Notes: generated by a model not told the origin, from the sequence alone. A stretch of 64,000 nucleotides of DNA from Pseudarthrobacter raffinosi (GCF_023913735.1 NZ_JAMXBH010000009.1:62001-126000), one strand, 5' to 3'. Positions 8,177 to 17,567 are shown, counted from the stretch's first letter. Translations and numbers: made by a program.

Positions 8177-9354
8177 CCAGACGGCAGGAACCAGTGGCAC
8201 AGAACACTCTTGAGGACATCTTCGGCACGCTCCGGCGCCACCCGGATGTCGAAGCCCCGAACCTCCAGGCCTGGGACGCCACGGACCGGCAGCTGCTCGA
8301 AGCCGCCGCAGCGCGCACGGAACCGGGTACCCGGCTGGCAGTGATCGGCGACCGCTACGGTGCTCTCACCCTCGGTGCGCTGGGCACGCTGGGGGTCAGC
8401 CGGGTCCGTGTGCATGAGGATCTCATCACTGGGGAGCGCGCCCTGCGGAACAACGCTGCGGCTGTGGGGCTCGCAGCGGCGGATCCCGGAGCCATTGACG
8501 CCACCGGGTTCGAACAATTGCCGCTGGGGGAGGAGCTGCTGTCCGGCGCGGAGTTGGTGCTGCTTCAACTGCCGCGGACGCTGGCGGAGCTTGAAGAAAT
8601 CGCAGCCGCCGTGGCGCGTTATGCCGCCCCTGACGTGGTGCTGCTCGCCGGCGGGCGGATCAAACACATGTCCCTGGGAATGAACGCGGTCCTGGAACGC
8701 CACTTCGAGACGGTCCAGCCGCAGCTGGCGCGGCAGAAGTCCCGGATCATCCTGGCCCGCGGCGCCCGGCAAACTGAGACGCACGAGTGGAGTCCCGCCG
8801 TCGAACGCCTTGCCGAGCTGGACCTGGACGTTGCTGCGCACGGTGCCGTCTTTGCTGGAGCGAAACTGGACATCGGGACCAGGTTCCTCCTGACCTTCCT
8901 GCCGGAGATGCCTGAAGCCGGGCACGCCATCGATCTGGGCTGTGGCACCGGCATCCTCGCCGCCATGTACGCCCGCCAGAACCCGGCCTCAAGGGTCACG
9001 GCCACGGACCGGTCTGCCGCCGCCGTCGCGTCCGCCCGGGCCACGGCGCAGGCCAACGGCCTCGAGGAGCGGATTACCGCCCTCCAGGATGACGCCATGA
9101 GCACCCTCCCGGCCGGAAGCGCCGACCTGATCCTGCTGAATCCGCCCTTCCACCTGGGCGCCAGTGTGCATGCCGGGGCGGGCATTAAACTGTTCGAGGC
9201 GGCGGCCAGGGTCCTGGCGCCGGGCGGTGAGCTGTGGACGGTGTTCAACCGGCACTTGCAGTACCTCCCGGCGCTGGAGCGGCTGGTGGGTCCCACCACT
9301 GTGAGGGGCGGCAATCCAAAGTTCACGGTGGCGGTCAGCACCCGGCGGCCATAG
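8173..9354 (+). CDS. RsmC/RlmG-type SAM-dependent methyltransferase
   Basis: A 393-residue protein with the two-domain architecture of 16S/23S rRNA guanine-N2 methyltransferases. A degenerate N-terminal Rossmann half is followed by an active C-terminal half with HAIDLGCGTGILAAMYA at about residue 253 and the catalytic NPPFH motif at about residue 321. RsmC modifies G1207 of 16S rRNA and RlmG modifies G1835 of 23S rRNA; sequence alone does not tell which applies here. It starts inside the stop of the flavoprotein gene (ATGA). Confidence 0.85.
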   Translation: MTRRQEPVAQNTLEDIFGTLRRHPDVEAPNLQAWDATDRQLLEAAAARTEPGTRLAVIGDRYGALTLGALGTLGVSRVRVHEDLITGERALRNNAAAVGLAAADPGAIDATGFEQLPLGEELLSGAELVLLQLPRTLAELEEIAAAVARYAAPDVVLLAGGRIKHMSLGMNAVLERHFETVQPQLARQKSRIILARGARQTETHEWSPAVERLAELDLDVAAHGAVFAGAKLDIGTRFLLTFLPEMPEAGHAIDLGCGTGILAAMYARQNPASRVTATDRSAAAVASARATAQANGLEERITALQDDAMSTLPAGSADLILLNPPFHLGASVHAGAGIKLFEAAARVLAPGGELWTVFNRHLQYLPALERLVGPTTVRGGNPKFTVAVSTRRP

Positions 9355-9483
9355 GCGTGCCAGCACGGCAAGGTGGCGCCCCGGCCGCGGCGCGGCCTCA
9401 CCTCCGGCTCTGGGCGTTGATCAGGAGGTAACGTACCATTCAGACATAATCATGAATACGCGGCCGAAAACCTAGGGGAGACC

Positions 9484-10740
9484 GTGCCAGAAATCCGCCA
9501 GTCCTCGGCGCCACGGCGCGGGACTAATCTTCCGCGCATGGGGGACTTCAACCTCACGGTCATCCTGGATGCCATCCGCCGGTCATCCGGGGGGCTCAGC
9601 CGCGTGGAGCTCGCCCAGATTGTGGGCCTCTCGCCGCAGACCATCTCCAACATCTCCCGCCGCCTGCTGGACCAGCACCTGATCGTCGAAGCGGGCAAAG
9701 AAGGCAGCGGCCCCGGCAAACCGCGCACCATGCTTCGCCTCAACCCGGGCGGAATGTATGCCATCGGCGTCCACCTGGACCCCGCCGTCACCACGTTCGT
9801 GGTCCTCGATCTTGTGGGCGCCGTTGTACAGCATTCACGGATTAGGACACCCGGCGGGAGTGATCCTGCAGCCGTTATATCCACCATGGCCACCGAGATC
9901 GAGCACCTCGTTGCCGAGTCCGGCGTGGACACCAGCCGGATCGCCGGCCTGGGCCTGGCCGCTCCGGGACCCATCGACCTGGACAACGGCACCGTGGTGG
10001 ACCCGCCGCTGCTGCCGGGCTGGGACCGCGTGGAACTTCGGGACGCCCTGGCCAAAGCCACCGGCTATTCCGTCCTGGTGGATAAGGACGTCACCAGCGC
10101 CGCCGTCGCCGAGACATGGGCCGGCGGGCCCAGCGGCTCGGGCACTTTCATCTTTATGTACATGGGCACGGGTATCGGCTGCGGCATCGTCCTCAACGAT
10201 GAGGTGGTCCGTGGAACATCAGGAAACGCCGGCGAGATCGGCCACATAGTGGTGGACCCCGATGGCCCGGTCTGCGACTGCGGACTGCGCGGCTGCGTTA
10301 AGTCCTCAGCCATCCCGCAGGTGCTCGTGGCGGAGGCCGTTGCCGCCGGCATCCTGGACGGCTCCGGCAAGCACACCAGCGGAGCCGAAGTGCAGCAGAG
10401 CTTCTCCCAGCTGTGCGACCTTGCCGATGCCGGCGATGCCAAGGCCCTGGCGATCATCGACAAGTCAGCCGTGCTGGTGGCCCGGGCCGTCTCCGTGGTC
10501 GCCAACACGCTGGATGTGGAGCGGGTTGTGTTCGGCGGGCCCTTCTGGAGCCGGATCGCTGACCGCTACCTGGAGAAGATCCCGGCGCTGGTGGACGCCA
10601 ACAGCGCGGCGCGCCTGATCCACACCATCGAGGTTGTCGGCACGGGCGTCGGTGAGGACGTGGGCGCCGTTGGAGCTGCCTGCCTTGTCCTGGAGCATAC
10701 ACTGGCGCCCCGGGCGCAGCGGCTTCTCCTGGAAGTCTGA
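9484..10740 (+). CDS. ROK-family transcriptional regulator (NagC/XylR type)
   Basis: A 418-residue regulator with an N-terminal winged helix (about residues 18-75, SRVELAQIVGLSPQTISNISRRLLDQ) and a C-terminal ROK sugar-kinase-like domain. The domain contains DKDVTSAAVAE, YMGTGIGCGIVLN, the GEIGHIVVDPDGP motif and the zinc-binding CDCGLRGCV. It starts at GTG after AGGGGAG. ROK repressors bind a sugar or sugar phosphate and control its uptake, and the sugar ABC importer begins 108 bp downstream in the same direction, so it is the likely regulator of that importer. Confidence 0.92.
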   Translation: MPEIRQSSAPRRGTNLPRMGDFNLTVILDAIRRSSGGLSRVELAQIVGLSPQTISNISRRLLDQHLIVEAGKEGSGPGKPRTMLRLNPGGMYAIGVHLDPAVTTFVVLDLVGAVVQHSRIRTPGGSDPAAVISTMATEIEHLVAESGVDTSRIAGLGLAAPGPIDLDNGTVVDPPLLPGWDRVELRDALAKATGYSVLVDKDVTSAAVAETWAGGPSGSGTFIFMYMGTGIGCGIVLNDEVVRGTSGNAGEIGHIVVDPDGPVCDCGLRGCVKSSAIPQVLVAEAVAAGILDGSGKHTSGAEVQQSFSQLCDLADAGDAKALAIIDKSAVLVARAVSVVANTLDVERVVFGGPFWSRIADRYLEKIPALVDANSAARLIHTIEVVGTGVGEDVGAVGAACLVLEHTLAPRAQRLLLEV

Positions 10741-10743
10741 ACC

Positions 10744-10771
10744 GGGGCTCCTTGCCAGTGGCAGGAGCCCC
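10744..10771 (+). terminator. Hairpin after ROK regulator gene
   Basis: GGGGCTCCT pairs with AGGAGCCCC, with a further inner GCC/GGC pairing and a one-base bulge. There is no T-run, so it may only attenuate or stabilise rather than fully terminate. Confidence 0.5.
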
Positions 10772-10848
10772 ATCTAGCATGTGGATATCGCCGCGGCTGG
10801 GGGCCCGCAGACACAGGGGACGGCAGCCATTGACCGAAATGGAGCATC

Positions 10849-12201
10849 ATGCGTCGTCAGGCCCTTGGAATCACGTCACTCATTGCCGCCGCAGCCTTTG
10901 TGCTGACGGCATGTTCCCCCGCCGCCCCCGAAGCGGAGACCAAAACGCTGAAGGTGGTCTACCAAAAGACCGATTCCTTCACTGCCCTGGACACGCTCTT
11001 CCAGGCGGCCAAACAGGAGTTTGAGGCCGCCAACCAGGGCGTCACGGTGGCTCTGGAGCCCATCCAGGCGAACGACGACGACTACGGCACCAAGCTTGCC
11101 CTCGCTCTCCGTTCGCCCTCCACCGCCCCGGATGTCTTCTATGAGGACACCTTCAAGGTGCGTTCCGACGTCGACGCCGGGTACCTCCTGAAACTGGACA
11201 GCCACCTTGAGGGGTGGAAGGACTGGGATACCTTCGATGCTGGCGCCAAGGCCGCCGGCCTTGGGGACGACGGCGGCACGTACGCGGTCCCGCTGGGCAC
11301 CGACACGCGAGCTATCTGGTACAACAAGAAGGTGCTCACCGCCGCAGGCGTCAGCGTCCCGTGGGAGCCCCGCACATGGCAGGACGTCCTGGACACCGCC
11401 CGGAAAATCAAGGCCAGCGATCCCAGCGTGGTGCCGTTCAACATGTACGCCGGCAAGGCCTCCGGTGAAGGCACCGTGATGCAAAGCTTCTATGAGCTGC
11501 TCTACGGAACGGACTCCGAACTCTACGACGCCGACGCCAAGAAATGGGTGGTCGGTTCCCCCGGGTTCACCGACTCGTTGGGGTTCCTCAAGACCCTCTA
11601 CGACGAAAAACTGGCCGTCTCCCCGGCGGAGGCCCTCGACGCGAATGTGTGGAAGAAGGTCTTCGGCGAGTGGCTGCCGCAGGGCAAGATGGGCGCCACT
11701 GTTGAGGGTTCCTATACGCCGTCCTTCTGGCAGAAGGGCGGCAGCTACGAATGGGCCGGGTACGGGCAGGACATGGGCGTGACGGCGTTCCCCACCCAGA
11801 ACGGTCAGGCACCCGGCGGTGTCAGCATGTCCGGCGGCTGGACCCTGGCGGTAGGGGCGGAGACCAAAAACCCAGACCTCGCGTTTGAGTTCCTCGCCAC
11901 GGCCCTGAACCAGAAGAATTCCCTGGCCTTCAACATCGCCAGCTCCCAGATCGCCGTGCGGAAGGACGTCGCCGCCGACGCCGGCTACCAGGCGGCCAAC
12001 CCGTTTGTGAAGGACGTGTCCGAGCTTGTGGCCGTCACGCACTACCGGCCAGCCACGGCCGACTACCCGCGGATCTCCGCGGCCGTCCAGGAGGCCACGG
12101 AAGCTGTGATTACCGGGGCGAAATCCCCGGAGCAGGCGGCCGCCGACTATGACGCGGCGGTGAAGGGCATCGTGGGTGAGGCCAAGACCGTCGCCCAATA
12201 G
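10849..12201 (+). CDS. Sugar ABC transporter substrate-binding lipoprotein
   Basis: A 450-residue extracellular binding protein of the family 1 (maltose/multiple-sugar) type. The signal peptide ends in the lipobox LTAC with Cys22, so it is anchored to the outer face of the membrane. The body shows the usual AIWYNKKVL and PWEPRTWQDVLDTARKIK segments and a late GGWTLAVGAETKNPDLAFEFLATAL stretch. It is followed 3 bp later by two permease genes. The substrate cannot be read from the sequence; a sugar or oligosaccharide is expected from the family and from the ROK gene upstream. Confidence 0.93.
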   Translation: MRRQALGITSLIAAAAFVLTACSPAAPEAETKTLKVVYQKTDSFTALDTLFQAAKQEFEAANQGVTVALEPIQANDDDYGTKLALALRSPSTAPDVFYEDTFKVRSDVDAGYLLKLDSHLEGWKDWDTFDAGAKAAGLGDDGGTYAVPLGTDTRAIWYNKKVLTAAGVSVPWEPRTWQDVLDTARKIKASDPSVVPFNMYAGKASGEGTVMQSFYELLYGTDSELYDADAKKWVVGSPGFTDSLGFLKTLYDEKLAVSPAEALDANVWKKVFGEWLPQGKMGATVEGSYTPSFWQKGGSYEWAGYGQDMGVTAFPTQNGQAPGGVSMSGGWTLAVGAETKNPDLAFEFLATALNQKNSLAFNIASSQIAVRKDVAADAGYQAANPFVKDVSELVAVTHYRPATADYPRISAAVQEATEAVITGAKSPEQAAADYDAAVKGIVGEAKTVAQ

Positions 12202-12204
12202 CCT

Positions 12205-13122
12205 GTGGCGGTTTCCCTCAGGAGTGACCGGTCTGGCAACCGGCGGCGTCGCCCCGGACTCCGGCGTCAGGCACGGCTGCTCCCCGTACTCCCGGCAGTG
12301 GTTCTGCTGCTGGTGTTTTTGGCCGGTCCCGTGCTGTGGGCCTTCCACGCGTCATTCACCAATGCAGCCCTGACCGGCCGCAATGCCCGCAGTCCCGGTT
12401 GGATCGGGTTCGACAACTACGCCAGGCTCCTGTCGGACCCCATGCTGCCGCTCTCGCTGGGCCTGACTGTCCTGTTCGTGGGCGGCTCTGCTATCCTGGG
12501 CCAGAACCTGCTGGGGCTCACCCTCGCGGTGCTGATGCGGCGGGCCCGCCGGACGGTGGCCGCCGTCGTCGGTACTGCGGTGGTGGCTGCGTGGGTGCTG
12601 CCCGAGATCGTGGCCGCCTTCGCCGCCTATGCGTATTTCAGCCGCGACGGGACCCTGAACCAGCTGCTGGGCGGGCTGGGGCTAGGGCAGACCGACTGGC
12701 TGTATTCGTTCCCGATGGTCGCCATTCTGCTTGCCAACATCTGGCGTGGCACGGCGTTCTCCATGCTCGTCTACCGCGCCGCGCTCAATGACATCCCCGG
12801 TGAGGTCACGGAGGCCGCGCTGATGGACGGTGCCGGGGGCTGGCAGCGGCTGGCCTTCATCACCATCCCCATGATCCGCGGCAGCATCGCCACCAACCTC
12901 ATGCTCATCACTCTGCAGACGCTGGCGGTGTTCACCCTCATCTGGGTGATGACAGCGGGCGGTCCTGCCAACGCCAGCACCACGCTGCCGGTGCTGGCGT
13001 ACCTGGAGGCCTTCAAGTTCGGCGACATCGGCTACGGCACGGCGGTGGCCTCGGTGCTCATCCTCATTGGCGTGGTGTTCGGTGCCGCCTACGTCCGGCT
13101 CCTGCGGGAGACCAAACCATGA
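12205..13122 (+). CDS. Sugar ABC transporter permease (MalF type)
   Basis: A 305-residue inner-membrane permease with six predicted helices and the EAA loop that contacts the ATPase (EVTEAALMDGAGGWQRLAFITIPMI, written as two pieces around GAGGWQ). It starts at GTG three bases after the binding-protein stop, and its own stop overlaps the next permease start (ATGA). Together with that gene it forms the membrane channel. No ATPase gene is in the operon; many actinobacteria share one MsiK-type ATPase among several sugar importers. Confidence 0.92.
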   Translation: MAVSLRSDRSGNRRRRPGLRRQARLLPVLPAVVLLLVFLAGPVLWAFHASFTNAALTGRNARSPGWIGFDNYARLLSDPMLPLSLGLTVLFVGGSAILGQNLLGLTLAVLMRRARRTVAAVVGTAVVAAWVLPEIVAAFAAYAYFSRDGTLNQLLGGLGLGQTDWLYSFPMVAILLANIWRGTAFSMLVYRAALNDIPGEVTEAALMDGAGGWQRLAFITIPMIRGSIATNLMLITLQTLAVFTLIWVMTAGGPANASTTLPVLAYLEAFKFGDIGYGTAVASVLILIGVVFGAAYVRLLRETKP

Positions 13123-14003
13123 CGACGACGGCGGGGACCTCCGCACGGGGGCAGCTCCGGTCCGGGACTGGCGCAGTTTCCCGCGCCCAGCAGCGTGCCC
13201 GGATGCCGGCGGACGTTTCCCTCATCCTGATCGGTGCCTGCTTTGTCCTGCCGCTGCTCTGGCTGGTGTTTGCGTCCCTTGATGCCTCCGCCGGGCATGA
13301 GACAAGGCTCCCCGGTAGGGTCTCCCTGGAAAACTTTGCCGCCATCATGACACCGGGGCTGCTGTTCCAGCCGCTTTGGAACAGCATCGTGCTGTCCGCC
13401 GGCACGGCCGCCGTGAACCTCGTGGCAGCCGTCCTGGCTGCCTACCCGCTGTCCCGATACCAGTCCAGGTTCAACAAGCCGTTTATGTACACCATCCTGT
13501 TTGGAACCTGCCTTCCCATCACGGCCATCATGGTGCCGGTGTACGGGTTGTTTGTGCAGCTTCAACTGCTGGATTCGATGCCCGCCACGATCTTTTTTAT
13601 GGCCACCACCACGTTGCCCATGGCCGTCTGGATGACCAAGAACTTCATGGACGCGGTTCCGGTGTCGCTGGAGGAAGCAGCCTGGGTGGACGGTGCGTCA
13701 GGTTTGACGGCGCTGCGGACCATCCTCCTGCCCCTGATGCGGCAGGGACTGGGTGTGGTGTTCATTTTTGTGTTCATCCAGGCCTGGGGGAACTTCTTCG
13801 TCCCGTTCGTGCTGCTCCTGTCCGAAGCCCGGCAGCCAGCGGCGGTGTCGATCTTCAGCTTCTTCGGACAGCACGGCGCAGTGGCGTACGGCCAGCTGGC
13901 CGCCTTTTCCATCCTGTATTCAGTCCCGGTGCTGGCTCTCTATGTCATCGTGGCCAGGGGCGCGGGGAGTTCCTTCGCGCTCTCGGGTGCGGTCAAGGGC
14001 TAG
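13119..14003 (+). CDS. Sugar ABC transporter permease (MalG type)
   Basis: A 294-residue permease with six hydrophobic helices, the conserved LPMAVWMTKNFMDAVP stretch and the EAA loop EEAAWVDGASGLTALRTILLPLM. Start ATG overlaps the stop of the first permease (ATGA), implying coupled translation at equal levels. A basic N-terminus precedes the first helix. It ends the importer operon; the next gene is convergent and begins 31 bp away. Confidence 0.92.
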   Translation: MTTTAGTSARGQLRSGTGAVSRAQQRARMPADVSLILIGACFVLPLLWLVFASLDASAGHETRLPGRVSLENFAAIMTPGLLFQPLWNSIVLSAGTAAVNLVAAVLAAYPLSRYQSRFNKPFMYTILFGTCLPITAIMVPVYGLFVQLQLLDSMPATIFFMATTTLPMAVWMTKNFMDAVPVSLEEAAWVDGASGLTALRTILLPLMRQGLGVVFIFVFIQAWGNFFVPFVLLLSEARQPAAVSIFSFFGQHGAVAYGQLAAFSILYSVPVLALYVIVARGAGSSFALSGAVKG

Positions 14004-14034
14004 TGCTGCGCGGCTTGCGAAGCCGGCCGGAACC

Positions 14035-14238
14035 TCAGTCGATGTCCTCCACCACCACGCCGAAGGGGATGCTGTCATCGAGGTGGGCCTGGTGGCCGGT
14101 GGGACCCGCGTTGTAGGTAACCCGGACACCATGGGATTTGTCGGCAGCGGACTGCTGCAGAACAGGCTTGACGGCAAGGATGAACCGCTCGCTCTTGTCG
14201 GCGAGAAACTCTTTGTAACTGGCTGGAAGCTCACTCAT
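14035..14238 (-). CDS. Conserved small hypothetical protein (67 aa)
   Basis: A 67-residue acidic soluble protein starting MSELPASYKEFLADKSERF and ending in a GVVVEDID tail. The frame is open further upstream but only this ATG gives a compact protein with normal composition. No domain is recognised. It is divergent from the MoxR operon with about 75 bp between the starts. Confidence 0.65.
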   Translation of the reverse strand: MSELPASYKEFLADKSERFILAVKPVLQQSAADKSHGVRVTYNAGPTGHQAHLDDSIPFGVVVEDID

Positions 14239-14315
14239 GGCAAAAGAATAGACCTGCAGAGCCGCGATGGGGAGGGGTCTCCATTGCGGCCGCACCGGGA
14301 GGTGTCTTGGATAGG

Positions 14316-15401
14316 ATGGCGGACGGAGTGCAGCCGCACGGCAGCACACCCGGGCTAACATCCGTAGACCACCAGCCATCAGGGGGAAATCCATTGCTTC
14401 AAACCAGTGCGCCCGCACGAATCGAACCGGCGGAACTGGCCCGTGCACAGCAGGTAGTGGCGAACATTTCCCGCAGCTTCGATGCCAAAGTGGTGGGCCA
14501 GGCACGGCTGCGTGAATCCCTGCTGGTGGGCCTGATGACCGGTGGGCACATCCTGCTGGAAAGCGTTCCGGGCCTGGCGAAGACCACCGCCGCCCAGACC
14601 GTGGCCGAAGCAGTCAGCGCAGAGTTCCGCCGGATACAGTGCACGCCGGACCTGCTCCCCAGCGACATCGTGGGCACGCAGATCTACGACGCCGCCAAGG
14701 GCACCTTCATCACGCAGCTGGGGCCGGTGCACGCCAACATCGTCCTGCTTGATGAGATCAACCGCTCCAGCGCCAAGACCCAAAGCGCCATGCTGGAGGC
14801 CATGCAGGAGCGGCAGACCTCCATCGGGGGAGAGGAGTACCGGCTGCCGTCCCCGTTTATGGTGCTGGCCACGCAGAACCCCATCGAGCAGGAAGGCACG
14901 TACCAGCTGCCGGAGGCGCAGATGGACCGCTTTATGCTCAAGGACGTGCTGGACTACCCCACGCCGGCCGAGGAAACGGAAATCATCCGCCGGATCGACG
15001 CCGGGGTCTTCAGCGCCGAGCAGAAGCCGGCGGCCGCCGCCTCACTGGACGCCGTCATCGGCGTCCAGGCTCTCGTGAAGCGGATCTATATCGACCCGGC
15101 CGTCATCAACTACATCGTGGGCCTGGTGTTCGTCACCCGGAACGCCGGGCAGTACATCGACCAGCGGCTCGCCGGCTTCATCGAGTTCGGCGCCAGCCCG
15201 CGCGCCAGCATTGCCTTCAGCCAGGCCGCCCGGGCAGTGGCACTTCTCAACGGCCGGGACCACGTGATCCCGGAGGACGTGAAGTCCCTCGCCCACCGTG
15301 TGCTCCGGCACCGCCTCATCCTGGGGTTCGACGCCGTCGCCGAGCAGGTGCCGGTGGAGACGATCATCGACGCGGTCGTGGCCTCTGTCCAGACTCCCTG
15401 A
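14316..15401 (+). CDS. MoxR-family AAA+ ATPase
   Basis: MoxR ATPases act as chaperones that assemble or activate partner proteins, usually with the VWA-domain proteins encoded in the same operon. The Walker A region is LLESVPGLAKTTAAQT, Walker B is IVLLDEINRSSAKTQSAMLEAMQE, and the sensor segment is MVLATQNPIEQEGTYQLPEAQMDRF. With the ATG at 14316 it is 361 residues. A TTG at 14394 has a far better ribosome site (AGGGGG, seven bases) and would give 335 residues, the more usual length, so the start is uncertain. The stop is only 7 bp before the GTG of the DUF58 gene. Confidence 0.93.
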   Translation: MADGVQPHGSTPGLTSVDHQPSGGNPLLQTSAPARIEPAELARAQQVVANISRSFDAKVVGQARLRESLLVGLMTGGHILLESVPGLAKTTAAQTVAEAVSAEFRRIQCTPDLLPSDIVGTQIYDAAKGTFITQLGPVHANIVLLDEINRSSAKTQSAMLEAMQERQTSIGGEEYRLPSPFMVLATQNPIEQEGTYQLPEAQMDRFMLKDVLDYPTPAEETEIIRRIDAGVFSAEQKPAAAASLDAVIGVQALVKRIYIDPAVINYIVGLVFVTRNAGQYIDQRLAGFIEFGASPRASIAFSQAARAVALLNGRDHVIPEDVKSLAHRVLRHRLILGFDAVAEQVPVETIIDAVVASVQTP

Positions 15402-15408
15402 GCCAGCA

Positions 15409-16088
15409 GTGACCAGTCTCCTGCAGCGCGGACCGTCCTGCTGATTGCCGATACAGGCCGAGGCATGGCCGCAGAGTCCCGCGACGGCGAAACCAAAAAG
15501 GACATCGCCGTGATGGCATTCGGCGTGGTGGGCTACCTGGCGCACCGGCATGGCGACGTAGTGGGCCTGGTCTGCGGCGACCGCAACGGGACACGCTCCA
15601 TCCCGGCCAAAGCCGGTGAGCCGCATCTGGAACGGCTCCTGCGCGAGGTTGACTCATCCACCTCCCTGGACTCTGGCCCCAGCAGGATCGAGGACCAGCT
15701 GGAGTACGTGGCCCGCAACGTCAAGGGCCGGTTCCTGCTGTTTGTGGTGTCCGACGAACATGCCGCCGGCCCCGACACGGAACAGCTGCTCCGCCGCCTC
15801 CGTGCCCAGCATGAGGTCCTCTGGCTCACCATCCGGGACGCTGACTTGGCCGGGGAAGGAAACACCGGCCAGGACGCCTTCAGCGTGGCAGACTCGTCGA
15901 TGCTGCCAGCACACCTGGCAGCCTCCCCGGCAGTCGCGGCGGCCTATGCCAAGGCAACAGGGGAACGGGACGCCGCCCGGCAGGCCATGCTCCGCCGCGC
16001 CGGCATTACCCAAGGCCACGTGACCGGCAGCAGTGCGGTCATGACGGAACTCTTCGCCCTCCTGGAAAGGCACCGGCGTGCAGGCTGA
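15409..16088 (+). pseudogene. DUF58 gene with internal deletion and frameshift
   Basis: DUF58 proteins always follow MoxR in this operon type. Here the expected first residues are present (GTG at 15409 reads VTSLLQR), but that frame stops after 11 codons. The next bases, in another frame, read RTVLLIADTGRGMAAESRDGETKKDIAVMA, which is the middle of a DUF58 protein, and continue to the normal C-terminus at 16088. The segment normally lying between them, including the GDxxRxIDW block that defines the family, is absent. By comparison with family length about 70-90 codons are missing. The open part from ATG 15465 (207 residues) might be translated but lacks the core. A real deletion and a sequence or assembly error cannot be told apart here. 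Confidence 0.8.
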
Positions 16089-16548
16089 CCCGGGCATCTA
16101 CGGACCCCTCCAGTACAGCCAGGCGTGGCTGTGGACAGGGCTCGCCCTACTGGCAGCGGTCCTGGGCTGGTACGCGTTCGTTTTCCTGAGCACGCGCGAA
16201 CCGAAGGTGCCGGAGCAGGCGCCCCGGTTCGCGCCGCCGTCGGACCTTGCGGGCCTCAAGGAGGCCTACCTGCAAAGGATCGACGCCGTCACGGCAGACG
16301 CCGCCGCCGGGCTGCTGACCGCACGGGAGGCGCACCAGGAACTTAGCCTGCTGGTCCGCCGGTTCGCCCGCGACGTCACCGGCATTGACGCCCCCAGGAT
16401 GACCCTTGCGGAGCTGCACGGGCACCCGCTGCCCCCAGTGGCCGAGGTTGTCCGCAAGATCTACCCGGGCGAGTTCGGCCTGGAACCGCTGCCGCCGGTC
16501 ACGCAATCGGCCGCGACTGCCCGCCAGGCGGTGCGGCAATGGAACTGA
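16078..16548 (+). CDS. DUF4381-like membrane protein of MoxR operon
   Basis: A 156-residue protein with one membrane helix near the N-terminus (WLWTGLALLAAVLGWYAFVFL) and a soluble helical part (REAHQELSLLVRRFARDVTG). It sits between DUF58 and the first VWA gene, the slot typical of DUF4381-type proteins. It starts with GTG overlapping the end of the DUF58 frame, and its end overlaps the next start by 10 bp, so it belongs to one tightly packed operon. Function unknown; probably a subunit of a membrane complex handled by MoxR. Confidence 0.8.
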   Translation: MQADPGIYGPLQYSQAWLWTGLALLAAVLGWYAFVFLSTREPKVPEQAPRFAPPSDLAGLKEAYLQRIDAVTADAAAGLLTAREAHQELSLLVRRFARDVTGIDAPRMTLAELHGHPLPPVAEVVRKIYPGEFGLEPLPPVTQSAATARQAVRQWN

Positions 16549-17567
16549 TGTTCTGGTGGCTGATCCCTCCGGCGCTGGTCATCGCGGCCCTGGCAGGATG
16601 GCGCGCCTACCGCCCGGACCGCCACGCAAACGCTCGACGGCGGCCGGTGGCCAATGCGGACCGCCTCACCGCGCTGCCCGAATACCAGGCGGCCCTCCGC
16701 CGGCACCGCCGATGGCTGGCCGTAGCCGCTCTCGCAGCCACAACCTTGCTGGTCTCCGCGGTGGCCGCGGCGGCGCGTCCGGTGGAACTGACCACCATCC
16801 AGCCGGAGCAACGCAACCGGGACATCATGCTGTGCCTGGACACGTCGGGCTCCATGAGCAGCGCCGACGCGGCCGTGGTGCAGGTGTTTGCCGAACTGGC
16901 GAAGGAGTTCGACGGCGAACGGATCGGCCTCACCGTCTTCGACAGCAGCGCCGTCCAGGTCTTCCCCCTCACCGACGACTATGGGTATGTCCAGGAACAA
17001 CTCCAGCTGGCCCAAAACGCGTTCGAGGGAAGCCCCGGCAGCGCGGGGTTCCTGGACGGCACCTGGAACGGCCGCGGATCGTCACTGATCGGCGACGGCC
17101 TGGCATCCTGCGTCAACGGGTTCCCGTACACCGGCGCCGCGGATGCCCGCAGAGCGGAGACCGGCACCCCTGAAGCCGGTCAGCGGCGCTCGCGGTCCAT
17201 CGTCCTGGCAACGGACAACTACCTGTCCGGCGATCCCATCTTCACCCTGGAACAGGCGGCCGCCCTGGCCAAGGAGCGCGATGTGCGTGTTTACGCCCTG
17301 AACCCCGGCGACTTTGACTACGGACCCGGCCCCGGCCAGCCCGGAGCCAGGTTGCGCACAGCGGCCGAAGCCAGCGGTGGGGCGTACCACCAACTGGACA
17401 GCCCGGAGGCTGTGGCGGACCTCGTCCATTCCGCGCAGGAAACCGAAGCCACGGCCATGAAGGGAGCACCCCGGGCCGTGGTCTCGGACCGGCCTGAGCT
17501 GCCGCTCACGCTGGCACTCCTGTCCGGCCTGGTACTGGCGGGCGCGTCGTGGAGGCTCCGGCCATGA
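16539..17567 (+). CDS. VWA-domain membrane protein (BatA-like)
   Basis: A 342-residue protein with a helix at each end of a von Willebrand factor A domain. N-terminal helices are at about 4-20 and 65-85. The MIDAS metal site DTSGSMSSAD is intact, and ATDNYLSGDPIF follows later. A last helix at LTLALLSGLVLAGASW anchors the C-terminus. BatA/BatB-type proteins are thought to be partners of MoxR ATPases in membrane stress or assembly. ATGA overlap with the next gene. Confidence 0.88.
   Translation: MELMFWWLIPPALVIAALAGWRAYRPDRHANARRRPVANADRLTALPEYQAALRRHRRWLAVAALAATTLLVSAVAAAARPVELTTIQPEQRNRDIMLCLDTSGSMSSADAAVVQVFAELAKEFDGERIGLTVFDSSAVQVFPLTDDYGYVQEQLQLAQNAFEGSPGSAGFLDGTWNGRGSSLIGDGLASCVNGFPYTGAADARRAETGTPEAGQRRSRSIVLATDNYLSGDPIFTLEQAAALAKERDVRVYALNPGDFDYGPGPGQPGARLRTAAEASGGAYHQLDSPEAVADLVHSAQETEATAMKGAPRAVVSDRPELPLTLALLSGLVLAGASWRLRP

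Noticed and set aside
10876..12348. 490-codon open frame opposite the sugar-binding protein gene
   Set aside because: Antisense shadow; the plus-strand gene has a signal peptide, lipobox and family motifs.
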